In this document: positions 46,304 through 55,646 of the stretch, piece by piece
Position numbering within the stretch: the stretch's first letter is position 1
How the letters are laid out: the number at the start of each line of letters is the position of its first letter
Assembly (NCBI GenBank): GCA_019309045.1
Contig: JAFDGZ010000005.1
Coordinates: forward strand, 1-64,000
Length of the DNA: 64,000 nt
Direction: 5' to 3'
Source of the DNA: Deltaproteobacteria bacterium
GTDB lineage: Bacteria; Desulfobacterota; Syntrophobacteria; BM002
Position numbers and translations under genes: made by a program
Notes under the pieces: generated by a model
Told to the model about the DNA's origin: nothing
Database searches by the model: none
The model's input: the letters and a program-made list of their open reading frames with translations, nothing else

Positions 46304-46555
46304 GCAGTTGTGGTTCAGGCGGTATGCAGCATAATTGTCGGCAGGGACGGCCCTTCCTTCTATGGCAATCAAGATGCCCCTGTCCACTCTGCCAGATTCG
46401 TCCAGGAGCAGTTTACTGAAATCACTGCCCACACGGTGGGCCAGCAGGTTCAAGAATTCCAACAACCGAGTGCCCGGCTCAATGGTAAGGCACATTTCGG
46501 GACACCCAGTCAACTGGGCGACAACTCCTTTGAACTGGACATTGATTTCAATCAT
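46268..46555 (-). CDS. MoaD/ThiS-like ubiquitin-fold protein
   Basis: A 95-residue protein from ATG 46555 (a GTG eight codons earlier is possible). It has the beta-grasp pattern of MoaD with VNV-like start (MIEINVQFKG) and a C-terminal IPIVAGG; the terminal Gly-Gly is adenylated and thiolated in this family. It may serve synthesis of the pterin cofactor that the aldehyde:ferredoxin oxidoreductase needs. It is the last gene of the minus-strand methyltransferase cluster. Stop is TAG. Confidence 0.8.
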   Translation of the reverse strand: MIEINVQFKGVVAQLTGCPEMCLTIEPGTRLLEFLNLLAHRVGSDFSKLLLDESGRVDRGILIAIEGRAVPADNYAAYRLNHNCSLAIIPIVAGG

Positions 46556-46745
46556 ACTGGTTATCCAGGGCCCACTCACCCAGATGATCTTGCCTCAGGC
46601 AGCATACCGTTCGACGCTCTGAGCTTTCCATCCATGGCACCTGGGTGGGCAGCTGCAGTTGCCCGAGCCGCCATTGCAGCATCGCCCGGCAGTTTGCAGG
46701 ATCAGGGGCGCGGCACGGAGCGAGGGTTGTCCAAAAAAGAGGTGC

Positions 46746-48653
46746 TCAGGTGCTTTCATGAGCCGGAAAGAGGGTGCCTTCGGAAAAGCGCGTGGCAAAC
46801 TCGGGATCCATGGCCAGATCGACAGTGTGGATTTTCTGGACGAGAGTTGCTGCTAGTTCGCGGTTGCTCTTGTCCAACAGCGCCAGCACCGCACCTACTC
46901 CAGCTAGATTTTCCAGGGATAACACCTGGCCGCCAAAGGCCTTCCTGGGCAACATGCCAATGTCCAGGGCATTTTTCCAGTCAAACCTGGCTCCAAAAGA
47001 GCCGGTCAAGACAGTTCGCTGGACTCTGTCCACTTTGGCATGCTTCATCAACAGCTCTATGCCGACCGAAAGGGCAGATTTTGCCAGCTGAAATTGACGT
47101 ACATCAGACTGCTTGATGCTGATGGGTTTGCCTGTGGCACTCTTGTCAGCCGGAACCAGGATGAACTCACTGGCCTGGCCCTGACTGTCTGTGACCACAC
47201 CGGGCGCTCCCTGTTCGAGGCGGCCATTGGGCAGCAGAATGCCGCTTCTCAGCATGGCGGCGATGGCGTCAATTACGCCGGAGCCGCACAGGCCAGCTGG
47301 TAAAATATTGTGCTCTTCACCAATGACCCTGTACTGGGGCTGCAAACTGCGCGGATCGATAGCCACCTGGTAAATGGCGCCTGGAACAGCGCGCATCCCA
47401 CAGGAAATCTGGGCCCCCTCCAGGGCAGGGCCGGTGGCACAGCTTGTGGCCCACAGTTGCTGGCAATTGCCGAGGACAATCTCGCCGTTGGTGCCGATAT
47501 CGACGAGCAGACACGTTTCACCGCGTTGATAAATGGCATCGGCAAGGATGGCGCCTACCGTATCTCCACCGACAAACCCTGAGATCACCGGAAATACGTA
47601 AACATTGGTGCCGGGGTTCATCTCCAGCCCAAGGTCGCGGGCCTTGAGGTTCTGACCAGCTCGAATTACAGGAAAATATGGCGACATCCCCAGGCCTCGG
47701 GGGTGGAGGCCCATCAGAATTCTTTCCATAGTTGGGTTGCCCACAATGGTGACTTCATCAACGTCTTCACGGCTGGCATTGATCTTGGACAGACAGCGGC
47801 CAACAAGGTGGTTTACAGCGTCGATGAGCAGGGCATTGAGCACCTGAAGACCATGGGTGTGTTCATCTGCATAGGCAATTCTGCTGATGACGTCTTCACC
47901 ATACTGGCGTTGTGGGTTCAGCGAGGCAGCTCTCGCCAGCAACTTCCCGGTTGTCAGATCGCAGAGATATGCAGCCAGTGTGGTGGTGCCAACATCTATG
48001 GCCGCACCCAGGCTTTGCTCCCTCTTTCCCGCAATTACCGCAGTAACACCCCTCTGTTCGTGGTGCACCAGAGTGATGGGCTCCCCATCTGCTCCTGCCT
48101 CACTCAGTTGCCGCAATGCCTCGAGGTCTTCTATATGGATGGGCCGCTCTGTGAGAGAGCCAGCCCTGTCGATCACCCAGCTGACCAGATCTGAGCCGGC
48201 AGCATCCCTGGGCAGCCTCTCCTTCGGCAGGGCGATTCTTTTTACCATTGGATTGACTGGAAACCTGTCCGTGGCGAGAACCTTGTCTCCACTCTCCGCA
48301 CCAGCAAGAGCGTGCTTCGGGATGCGAATATTCACATTGCCGGCAACCTTTGCCTGACAGGCGAGGCGGTAGGATTGTTTGATCTCTGCTGGAGTAAAGA
48401 CGTCCAGCTCCGGCTCGGTCAACGGAGACAGATTGGCTGCTGGCTCGGCTACCACCCAACACTTGGCACAAAGGCCTTTGCCGCCGCAGTCGGAGCGGAT
48501 AGGAATATCCAAGCCATCTGCAGCCTCGATTATACTCTTGCCAACTGGCACCGTCCTGGAAATACCCGGGGGGTCGAATGTGAGGCGAACTTCGGCCAAG
48601 ATTTCCTCAGGCATATCGGCTGTCTGCAGCGACTTTTTCTCAGTCTTCCGCAT
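46746..48653 (-). CDS. ramA: RamA-like corrinoid activation protein
   Basis: A 635-residue protein from ATG 48653. The N-terminus is a [2Fe-2S] ferredoxin domain (CGGKGLCAKCWV, then LACQAKV). The rest is an ASKHA/DUF4445 ATPase core: GAAIDVGTTTLAAYLCD, TIVGNPTMERILMG, ISGFVGGDTVGAILAD, LVDIGTNGEIVLG and LPAGLCGSGVIDAIAAM. Such enzymes use ATP to reduce inactive Co(II) to Co(I) in methylamine corrinoid proteins. The archaeal RamA has two 4Fe-4S clusters, whereas this form uses 2Fe-2S, as in bacteria. Confidence 0.92.
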   Translation of the reverse strand: MRKTEKKSLQTADMPEEILAEVRLTFDPPGISRTVPVGKSIIEAADGLDIPIRSDCGGKGLCAKCWVVAEPAANLSPLTEPELDVFTPAEIKQSYRLACQAKVAGNVNIRIPKHALAGAESGDKVLATDRFPVNPMVKRIALPKERLPRDAAGSDLVSWVIDRAGSLTERPIHIEDLEALRQLSEAGADGEPITLVHHEQRGVTAVIAGKREQSLGAAIDVGTTTLAAYLCDLTTGKLLARAASLNPQRQYGEDVISRIAYADEHTHGLQVLNALLIDAVNHLVGRCLSKINASREDVDEVTIVGNPTMERILMGLHPRGLGMSPYFPVIRAGQNLKARDLGLEMNPGTNVYVFPVISGFVGGDTVGAILADAIYQRGETCLLVDIGTNGEIVLGNCQQLWATSCATGPALEGAQISCGMRAVPGAIYQVAIDPRSLQPQYRVIGEEHNILPAGLCGSGVIDAIAAMLRSGILLPNGRLEQGAPGVVTDSQGQASEFILVPADKSATGKPISIKQSDVRQFQLAKSALSVGIELLMKHAKVDRVQRTVLTGSFGARFDWKNALDIGMLPRKAFGGQVLSLENLAGVGAVLALLDKSNRELAATLVQKIHTVDLAMDPEFATRFSEGTLFPAHEST

Positions 48654-48849
48654 AGTTATCTCCACCCTCCAGCTGTCGATTTGCAGTTCTCCATACCCAT
48701 TTCGACTTCAGGGATGAAGAATACGGCCCTGTGACACTGATATTTGCAGGCCCAAGCCTGAGAGAGCAGCAACTAGTATAAACTATTATGGCACCGGTTT
48801 TAATGGTGCCTGCTTGTGCCTTTTCTTGTCTCCCGGCAGAACGTCTGCC

Positions 48850-49650
48850 TCACTCCAGAGCAAAACTGCCGGCTCGATGTGCTTTCAGGTAGTTCATACA
48901 GTAGTCGTCTTTGCCGGCCAGAGCCTCGGCAGCAATGATATTTGCCATCATGCGCTGGTCCAAAGGGTTGATTATGGCCCCGTCGAGTCCCTTGCAGATG
49001 GCCATCACCAGGAACAGCTGGTTCAGGAGTTTACGATTGGGCAGTCCATAGGAGATATTGGAAAGGCCGCAGATGGTGTGGATTCCCTTGAATGTGGCTG
49101 CTATCTTCTCGACTGCATTGAGAAATTCCATACCGAAATCCTTGTTTACAGACAGCGGCTGTACCAGGGGGTCCACATAAATGTTTTCCATCTTGACGTT
49201 GTTTTGCAACAGGCCGTTGACCAACTGGTCGGCAATGGCCAGGCGGTCCTCCACAGTCTCTGGCATCCCCTGGTCGCTCATGCACAGGGCCACCACCTTG
49301 TGGTCTGTCCCGGCCAGTATTGGCAGCAGCCTGTCATAGCGCTCCTTTTCCAGCGATATGGAATTGATCATCGGTGTACCCTTGTGCACGGCCAGGCCAG
49401 CCTCGATGGCCTCCGGGTCGGGACTGTCGATGCAGCAGGGGGCAGGCACCGCTTCCTGTACGGTAGTCACCAGCCACTCGAGGAATTCAGGCTCTTTGCC
49501 CACGAAGACACCGGCATTTACGTCAATGTAATGCGCTCCAGCAGCGAACTGCTCCCTGGCAGCTTTTTGTATGGCCTCAACATCCTGATTTTCAATGTGG
49601 GCAGCTATGCTCTTCCTGCTTGCGTTGATAAGTTCGCCAATGATCAGCAT
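48850..49650 (-). CDS. mtgA: Methylcorrinoid:tetrahydrofolate methyltransferase, MtgA-like
   Basis: A 266-residue pterin-binding methyltransferase of the AcsE/MtgA type from ATG 49650. Diagnostic: IGELINASRKSI, AGAHYIDVNAGVF, CCIDSPDPEAIEAGL, INSISLEKERYD and HTICGLSNISYGLPNR. It would take methyl from the corrinoid protein to tetrahydrofolate, replacing MtbA/coenzyme M of methanogens. The frame upstream is open to the pylSn TAG, which is in phase. Confidence 0.92.
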   Translation of the reverse strand: MLIIGELINASRKSIAAHIENQDVEAIQKAAREQFAAGAHYIDVNAGVFVGKEPEFLEWLVTTVQEAVPAPCCIDSPDPEAIEAGLAVHKGTPMINSISLEKERYDRLLPILAGTDHKVVALCMSDQGMPETVEDRLAIADQLVNGLLQNNVKMENIYVDPLVQPLSVNKDFGMEFLNAVEKIAATFKGIHTICGLSNISYGLPNRKLLNQLFLVMAICKGLDGAIINPLDQRMMANIIAAEALAGKDDYCMNYLKAHRAGSFALE

Positions 49651-49677
49651 GCATCTCTCCTTGTGCAACAGATTCAT

Positions 49678-50019
49678 CTATGGCTTCCGGTCTTCGCTCG
49701 AGAGCTGTGAGCCATAATGACGTTTGAAGTGGGTGGAGGCGTATTTTTCAAGCTTCCACTGCGGCACCCGGCAGGCGGGGCAGACGCCCTTGAACCACTT
49801 GTTTCGCAGCCATCTGGCCGCCCTGCTATTTCTCGAGTTGTTGATCCTGAACGTCTTGTTGCAATGAGTTGTGAGCAGGGCTGTCTCACCAGATCTTTCT
49901 ATAGCTTTGATGCCGTGTAGAGTGCCTCTTCGAGACGGCCAGATCTTGATCTTGTCGATGAGACTGAAGAGCTCCACCCTCTTGCGGTAATATCTCTTGG
50001 TCGGCTTCTTGCTGCTCAA
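49678..50019 (-). CDS. pylSn: Pyrrolysyl-tRNA synthetase N-terminal tRNA-binding protein
   Basis: A 113-residue homologue of the N-terminal domain of archaeal PylS. IWPSRRGTLHGIKAIERS, FRINNSRNSRAARWLRN and VCPACRV carry the conserved His/Cys zinc ligands and basic residues that grip the T-arm and variable loop of tRNA-Pyl. It is separate from pylSc, which lies 6 kb away on the other strand. The ATG is 24 bases after pylB. The stop is TAG; the next codon is an ATG in phase with mtgA. Confidence 0.93.
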   Translation of the reverse strand: MSSKKPTKRYYRKRVELFSLIDKIKIWPSRRGTLHGIKAIERSGETALLTTHCNKTFRINNSRNSRAARWLRNKWFKGVCPACRVPQWKLEKYASTHFKRHYGSQLSSEDRKP

Positions 50020-50043
50020 GAATCACCTCCAGGCAGTATGGTG

Positions 50044-51213
50044 TCAGACAAAGCGTACTGCCATGCCTTGCTCCTGATCGAGGTGTACAACAGAGTCCTG
50101 CAACAACCCACGGGCGACTTCTTGTTGCCGTTCTTTCAGCCAGGCAAGATACTCAGCCATACTGGCTGCCTGCAGCCCGAGATCTGAGAGCACCTGCTGG
50201 ACGCTCTCGCAGGTACGTCTAGCAGTATCAATATCCAGGGTGCTGCGGGCCACCCCGGCAAGCCCTTTGCCCGGAGGCACGATCGAACTCACCACATTGG
50301 CCCCGGCCAGCAGCCGCTCCCTGAGACCGGCCAGGCCATTGACGTCGAGAGAGGCCGGAATAAGGCGGTTGGGGAAAACCAGACGCATGATAGCTATAGT
50401 CATCAGTTCCCGTTGGCAGGTAATCGAAGCGCACCGTCCCAGTGGTGTGCCATTCTGTGGAACAAGGGTCATTGCTCTGACCTGATCAGCATCGATGGCC
50501 CGCATGGTTTCGATGGATAGGTGCAGATCAGCCTCTGTCTCGCCGACACCGCATAGAACTCCTTCCTCGATCAGAAGCCCGTGGCTGCGGGCGATGGTTT
50601 TTTTTCGCATCCGTTCTCGAAAGCTCTGGCCGATTCGAAGTTTTCTGAACAGGGCAGGATTATGCGTTTCCTGGTAGCAGGCGTACCAGGTTGCACCTGC
50701 CTCGACCAGGGTTTTCAAGACTTCGTCGGGCACGGCTCCCGGTGAAACCATAACCGGCAGCCCCGTTGTCGATCTCACCCGGGCAACCAGCTCTGCCAGC
50801 TCTGCGAAACCTCGGGGTCCGTGACAGTAGAGATCAGGATCTTCCCCCATGGTCAGGTCGATCAGATGCACCCCGGAGTGGGCAAGCCGGCAGGATATTT
50901 CGATAATTTCCTCTGGTGTTTTCCGGTAGCGGACAGGTAAATTATTGGAACGCCGATAGTAGCAAAAGGAACAGTCGTTTCGACAGAAGGTGCTGATGTA
51001 GACGAAGCCGTAAAGAAACAGCCGATTTCCAAAATGCCGTTCACGGACTGCTCGAGCCGTCTTGAACAACGCTTCCACCTGGCTGCCTTCCCGAATCCTG
51101 AACAGAGCAGCCACATCCTCTGGCTCGAGGACTGAGCCCCGGAGAACACCATCGAGGATTTGCCGGAAGGTTCTTCGATTGCGGCAGAGAGTCATTCGCT
51201 TCAGAACTTTCAA
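50044..51213 (-). CDS. pylB: 3-methylornithine synthase PylB
   Basis: A 389-residue radical SAM enzyme that rearranges lysine to 3-methylornithine, the first step of pyrrolysine synthesis. The iron-sulfur motif is CRNDCSFCYYR at ~80-90, followed by LIDLTMGEDPDLYC, CYQETHNPALFRKLRIGQSF and RLIPASLDVNGLAGL. The start may be TTG (51213) or ATG (51195). The protein has a C-terminal tail of about 25 residues beyond the archaeal form. It heads the pylB-pylSn-mtgA group. Confidence 0.95.
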   Translation of the reverse strand: MKVLKRMTLCRNRRTFRQILDGVLRGSVLEPEDVAALFRIREGSQVEALFKTARAVRERHFGNRLFLYGFVYISTFCRNDCSFCYYRRSNNLPVRYRKTPEEIIEISCRLAHSGVHLIDLTMGEDPDLYCHGPRGFAELAELVARVRSTTGLPVMVSPGAVPDEVLKTLVEAGATWYACYQETHNPALFRKLRIGQSFRERMRKKTIARSHGLLIEEGVLCGVGETEADLHLSIETMRAIDADQVRAMTLVPQNGTPLGRCASITCQRELMTIAIMRLVFPNRLIPASLDVNGLAGLRERLLAGANVVSSIVPPGKGLAGVARSTLDIDTARRTCESVQQVLSDLGLQAASMAEYLAWLKERQQEVARGLLQDSVVHLDQEQGMAVRFV

Positions 51214-51356
51214 GTCTCTCGGCAGCGGCCTGTTACCTGTGAATCCTCAGCGGATTTGCCTGCCCCAGATCTTCCAGCAGGGGCGGCACTGCCGTCGACA
51301 ACAGCCGGGCTGCCAGGTGGGCAAACGGCAACATTGCTGAGGCAGTAAGGCTCATT

Positions 51357-52004
51357 TCAGCCGGCCAGCAGTTCCTTTACTCTAACTACGCCCTCCTGGG
51401 CGTCCTCCGCATAGGCATCGGCGCCTATCTTGGCGGCCCAGCGGGCAGTAACCGGGGCGCCTCCGACGATTGTCTTGAATCTATCGCGCACGCCGGCGCT
51501 CTTCAGGGCGTCCTCCAGGTCTTTCTGTCGAGCCATTGTGGTGGTCAACAGGGCACTGGTGCCGATAATCTGTACATCCAACCTTACCGCTTCTTCCACA
51601 ATATGATCTATATCCACGTCCCGGCCAAGATCATATACAGTAAAGCCATTTGCCTGCATCAAGGAAGTCACGATGCACTTGCCGATATCATGGACATCCC
51701 CTTTTACCGTGGCAAGCACCACCCTGGCTGTTTGCTTTCTGGCCTCCCGGGCAGGCAGCGACTCGTTGATTACCTCTGTGACCGCCTGCATGGCATCGGC
51801 TGACTGAACCAATTCGGGAAGGAACAGGAGGCCGCGGCCAAACTTGTCGCCAACCTCGTTGATAGCAGGGATGAATACCTGGTTCATCAATTCCATACCG
51901 TCCATGCCGCTGGAGAGAATGCTGCGGGTCAGCTCGACGGCTTTTTCTTTGTTGTGTTCAATGATGGCTTGCTTGGCCGCTTTGAGAAGCTTTTCATCAA
52001 TCAT
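51357..52004 (-). CDS. mtbC: Dimethylamine-type corrinoid protein (MtbC-like)
   Basis: A 215-residue B12 protein from ATG 52004 (GAAAGGATAGTGTCA before it); a GTG at 52061, overlapping the mtbB stop as GTGA, is possible. The cobalt-binding His is in GDVHDIGK. The helical cap and TSALLTTTM, KTIVGGAPVTARWAAKIGAD are closest to MtbC/MtmC types. It carries the methyl group from MtbB to the MtgA-like enzyme. It lies directly downstream of mtbB. Confidence 0.9.
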   Translation of the reverse strand: MIDEKLLKAAKQAIIEHNKEKAVELTRSILSSGMDGMELMNQVFIPAINEVGDKFGRGLLFLPELVQSADAMQAVTEVINESLPAREARKQTARVVLATVKGDVHDIGKCIVTSLMQANGFTVYDLGRDVDIDHIVEEAVRLDVQIIGTSALLTTTMARQKDLEDALKSAGVRDRFKTIVGGAPVTARWAAKIGADAYAEDAQEGVVRVKELLAG

Positions 52005-52057
52005 TGACACTATCCTTTCAATGAGTCTTTCTCTGTTGACGACGGTGAGTCCGAAAC

Positions 52058-53443
52058 TCACAATTCAGTCCGTTGCTTGAAGCGATTCAGGCAATTTATC
52101 TCGACGTCGAGAACCCTTGCCATGTTGAACTTGGCCTCGATGCCTTTGGGAACACCTGGTAGAGGTGTGATCACTCCAATGCCCAGATCTGTGCGCACCT
52201 CGTTCATGATGATCGGGTCTGTGAGCTCAGCTATTGCAACGCCCAACTTGTCGGCCACGTACTCTTTTGCTGCAGCGATTCTCAATCCCCGGGCCATTTG
52301 CACGCGCGCCACCAGATCTCCAGCAGCCCGCATTCCGCCCATTCCCGAGGCATGTGCATGAGTGATCGCCATAGCAAAGGGATCACCAACACCAACCTAC
52401 AAGCCGTCCAGCCGGCAGATGGTGGTCATAGCCGCCGAAGAACGGGAGACCATATCCACTGGTGGCTGATCGTTGACAGTTACCCCTCCGACTCCCATTC
52501 CCATGTTGGGATGAACCGGAATCTTGCTGACCGCGCCGCATGCCTTTGTGAAAGTGAGCGCTCTGGCCAGGTTCCAGGCAGCAGACTTGCTGGTGTTGGT
52601 GTTGCAGACTGGACCGAAGATAGTTGCGCCGGCTGCCTCGGCCATCTTTACCTGTTGGTGCGGATACATGCCAGCCAACCGCTCGCCCTGGTAAGTCAAC
52701 TGGCTGTGCATACCCAGGACAAACTCTCCAGCCATACCCAGCTCGATACACATGTCAGGGTACTTCTTCTTGAGCTGCTCGGTGGCGAGCAGGGCGGCCA
52801 AGAAATCTGCGTCTCCAGCAGCTCCGGTGGTATCCAGGTTAATGCCGTCAGCGCCCGATTCATACATCAGGCTGCAGATGAAAACGATGTCTTTTACCAG
52901 TTCTTCAACCGACGCTTCGTAGGACTCCTGGGCTTCTTTGATCTGGCCCCGCGGCATTAACTCGGCCGGGTTGGGGAAGGGGCCATCCGGCTGGCTGTAC
53001 AGTCCGAGATTCGGCTGAGCCCCGTAGAACAGCGGAATATGCGTGTACAACAGGGCCTGCTCGAGCACTGGCTGTTCGAATCCGGCAAGGGGTTTGACAG
53101 GCTTGTAACTGTAGTCTACGTGAGCCAGCTCCATGGTGTCAGCGCCCATGATTTTTTCATAGATCTGCAGCGCTGCAATGCGGTCGACGTTGACCCCCAC
53201 GCGTCTGATTTTCAGGGTGCCGGCATCGTAGCTGAGTATGACTTCCTGACCCGGTTCAACACTGATGAACTTGTAAGGCGCACAAAAAATAGCGAGCAGA
53301 TAGTCATACTCTTCCTTGGCAAGCGGCTGAACCTGGCCGCGATCCGCGGCGTCTTCACTTCCTTCGACAAGATCCGCCATGATTTCCTTTTCAGTCATTT
53401 CTACAGCGGTCCCGTCGCCTAGACGATGAAAGAATCGACGCAT
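52058..53443 (-). CDS. mtbB: Dimethylamine methyltransferase with pyrrolysine (TAG at 52397-52399)
   Basis: A 461-residue MtbB if TAG is read as pyrrolysine (residue 349). The context LDGL-O-VGVGDPFAM matches the archaeal MtbB pyrrolysine site. Before it are GADTMELAHVDYSYKPVKP, LFYGAQPNLGLYSQPDGPF, FDTTGAAGD-like NLDTTGAAGDADF, GMAGEFVLGMHSQLTYQG and FGPVCNTNTSKSAAWNLARA; after it ASGMGGMRAAGDLVARVQMA. It moves a methyl from dimethylamine to its corrinoid protein. AAAGGAGGTCAC precedes the ATG. Stop is TGA. Confidence 0.96.
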
Positions 53444-53542
53444 GTGACCTCCTTTCTCACCTCTTTTTTCTCCAATGCTGCTCCCTGTTTGTAGTTGCCG
53501 ACTGCATCAACAGAGCTGACTCTCATGGGAGGCCGCGGAAGG

Positions 53543-54175
53543 TCAGGCAACCAGTTCCTTGGCCAGTTTGCTAGCGGATCCGGCATCTGCAGCATAGCCG
53601 TCGGCACCGATCTCGTCTGCATACTTCTGGGTTACTGGAGCACCGCCAATGACCACCTTTACACGATCCCGCAAGCCGCTGGCAACCAGAGCGTCAATGG
53701 TATTTTTCATCACAGGCATGGTCGTAGTGAGCAGGGCAGACATACCGATGATATGAGCGTTCTGCTCCACTGCTGCCTGTACAAAGTGTTCCGGCGAGAC
53801 GTCTGTGCCAAGATCTGTGATTTGAAAACCTGCGCTTTCGAGCATCATACTCACCAGATTCTTGCCAATGTCGTGCAGATCTCCTTTGACGGTGCCGATA
53901 ACTACTCTGCCTGCCCCGCTGCAGTCAGCGTCAGCCAGCAAAGGTTTGAGAACGCTCACCGCAGCAGTCATGGCCTTGGCTGCCATGAGCACTTCCGGGA
54001 TGAATATATCTCCCTCCTGCATTCTATCACCAACAATGTCCATGCCCCTGACCAGTCCGTTATCAAGAATAGTTTTTGGGTCGGCGCCTTCGTCCAGAGC
54101 CTTCTGTACTAGACTGGTAACCTGGTCAGCATCCCCTGCTATTAATGTTTGCGTGATTTGCTGCAGTTCTATCAT
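53543..54175 (-). CDS. mttC: Trimethylamine-type corrinoid protein (MttC-like)
   Basis: A 210-residue B12 protein with a helical cap (~1-85) and Rossmann cobalamin domain. The axial His is in KGDLHDIGKN; MSALLTTTMPVM and VVIGGAPVTQKYADEIGADGYAADA are closer to MttC than to MtbC. It is the likely methyl acceptor of MttB, encoded on the other side of the regulator. AAAGGAGAGGCAGCA precedes the ATG. It starts the minus-strand cluster. Confidence 0.9.
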   Translation of the reverse strand: MIELQQITQTLIAGDADQVTSLVQKALDEGADPKTILDNGLVRGMDIVGDRMQEGDIFIPEVLMAAKAMTAAVSVLKPLLADADCSGAGRVVIGTVKGDLHDIGKNLVSMMLESAGFQITDLGTDVSPEHFVQAAVEQNAHIIGMSALLTTTMPVMKNTIDALVASGLRDRVKVVIGGAPVTQKYADEIGADGYAADAGSASKLAKELVA

Positions 54176-54339
54176 TGCTGCCTCTCCTTTGGTTGATCTT
54201 AAAAGGAATCATCAGCAATACCCAATAAGACCTCAGGCAAACTGTCTCGCCAAGGGGGCTGCCGTAGATTTCCAGACAGCCATTGACTTTCCAGGCAGGC
54301 TAAAAAGCCATTGGCACTGCCCGGGCACAGCTTCAGAAG

Positions 54340-55380
54340 TCAGCGTATGTAGCCATGGAGATGGTGGCCACAGGATTTGCGTATGACGAGCTGCGCCTCC
54401 AGAATAAGCTGCTGGACTATTCCTGACAGGACTCCCTCGACCTTTTTTATCAGGATCTCGGCACCCTTGGCTCCCATTTCGTATTTTTTCTGGCTGATTG
54501 TCGTCAGCTCTATCCCGGCAAACGAGGCAATTTCTGTATCGTCGAATCCCATCAGGGCGACATCTTGTGGTATCCTCAGTCCTTTTTCCAGAATGGCCTC
54601 GCGAACACCGATGGCCATATAATCGTCGTGGGCAAAATAGGCGGTGGGGGGCGTTTCCATAGCTAACAGTCTCTTGGCTGCTCGGTACGCCAGGTGGCGC
54701 TGGTAGCCTCCCTCAACAACGAGGTCCGGATCATATTCAAGGCCGCAATCTTTGAGCGCCTGCAGAGAACCACTTGTCCGCAAAGTGGCCGTAGAGGTGT
54801 TCTTTTCACCACTGACGATAGCGATGCGGTCATGGCCCAGTCGCCACAGGTGCCTTATCCCTGCATAGCCGCCGCTGTAGTTGTCCAGGACCACATAATC
54901 TACCCTGTTTTCCAGAGCGGGGTCCATGGAAAAGCGGTTGATCAGAACAAAGGGAAAACGATCTTCTAATAGCGGCACAATATTCGGATCGTCGTTTGTA
55001 ACTGTGGCTAGAATGATGCCGTCAACACCCTTTGAGCGTAGCATTTCAATGGCGCGCTTCTCTGCATGCAAGTCACGGTTTGTGTTGCATAACAGCAAAT
55101 TATAGCCAAATTTATTGGCATATTCTTCCACGCCCTTGGCAAGTTCGGGGAAAAATGGATCGGTGATGCTGTTGAGAATCAGGCCGATAGTGTAGCTATG
55201 GCGACTGATCAGACTCCTGGCAATATAGTTGGGCTGGTAGTTGAGCTTCTTGGCTATATTGAGGATCTTCTGGCGCGTTTTCGAGCTCACACCGGGCCGA
55301 TTATTCAGCGCAATGGACACCGCTGTGGTGGAGACATTTGCCACCTTTGCAATGTCTTTTATGGTAGCCCTGTTTTTCAA
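54340..55380 (-). CDS. LacI-family transcriptional regulator
   Basis: A 346-residue repressor. The N-terminal HTH (ATIKDIAKVANVSTTAVSIAL, then hinge YQPNYIARSL) and the periplasmic-binding-like sensor (GLILNSITDPFFPELAKGVE, CNTNRDLHAEKRAIEML, TAYFAHDDYMAIGV, DVALMGFDDTEIASF) are typical. The start appears to be TTG with AGG six bases before. It is divergent from mttB, and two matching palindromes lie between them. It probably represses methylamine genes until an inducer binds. Confidence 0.92.
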   Translation of the reverse strand: MKNRATIKDIAKVANVSTTAVSIALNNRPGVSSKTRQKILNIAKKLNYQPNYIARSLISRHSYTIGLILNSITDPFFPELAKGVEEYANKFGYNLLLCNTNRDLHAEKRAIEMLRSKGVDGIILATVTNDDPNIVPLLEDRFPFVLINRFSMDPALENRVDYVVLDNYSGGYAGIRHLWRLGHDRIAIVSGEKNTSTATLRTSGSLQALKDCGLEYDPDLVVEGGYQRHLAYRAAKRLLAMETPPTAYFAHDDYMAIGVREAILEKGLRIPQDVALMGFDDTEIASFAGIELTTISQKKYEMGAKGAEILIKKVEGVLSGIVQQLILEAQLVIRKSCGHHLHGYIR

Positions 55381-55422
55381 TAGGTACCTGTCCTGTCAGC
55401 CCGAAACCTGGAGGATTTTTGG

Positions 55423-55436
55423 CTAAAACGTTAAAG
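55423..55436. promoter_or_regulatory. LacI-type operator O1
   Basis: CTAAAACGTTAAAG. Its reverse complement, CTTTAACGTTTTAG, differs from the second site in one base. It lies ~45 bases before the regulator's start, suggesting autoregulation. Confidence 0.7.
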
Positions 55437-55615
55437 TTGCTCTCCACTTTACAACTGCATATCCGTGGCTGTCAAGAAAAAAGGTGTGATTTCCTGATAG
55501 ATGTTTGGGGGAATGTCTCGGGCGTAATTCAGCCAGTTTAACTAGAGCGTAACAATCTAAAATTAGTAAATATTATAAGTGAATCGACAGGATCGCTGTA
55601 CATTTGTTTTTTTTC

Positions 55616-55644
55616 TTGACAAATAAAAATTCTCTTTCTATTCT
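55616..55644 (+). promoter_or_regulatory. Promoter of mttB
   Basis: TTGACA (55616-55621), 17 bases, TATTCT (55639-55644). Confidence 0.75.
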
Positions 55645-55646
55645 TA

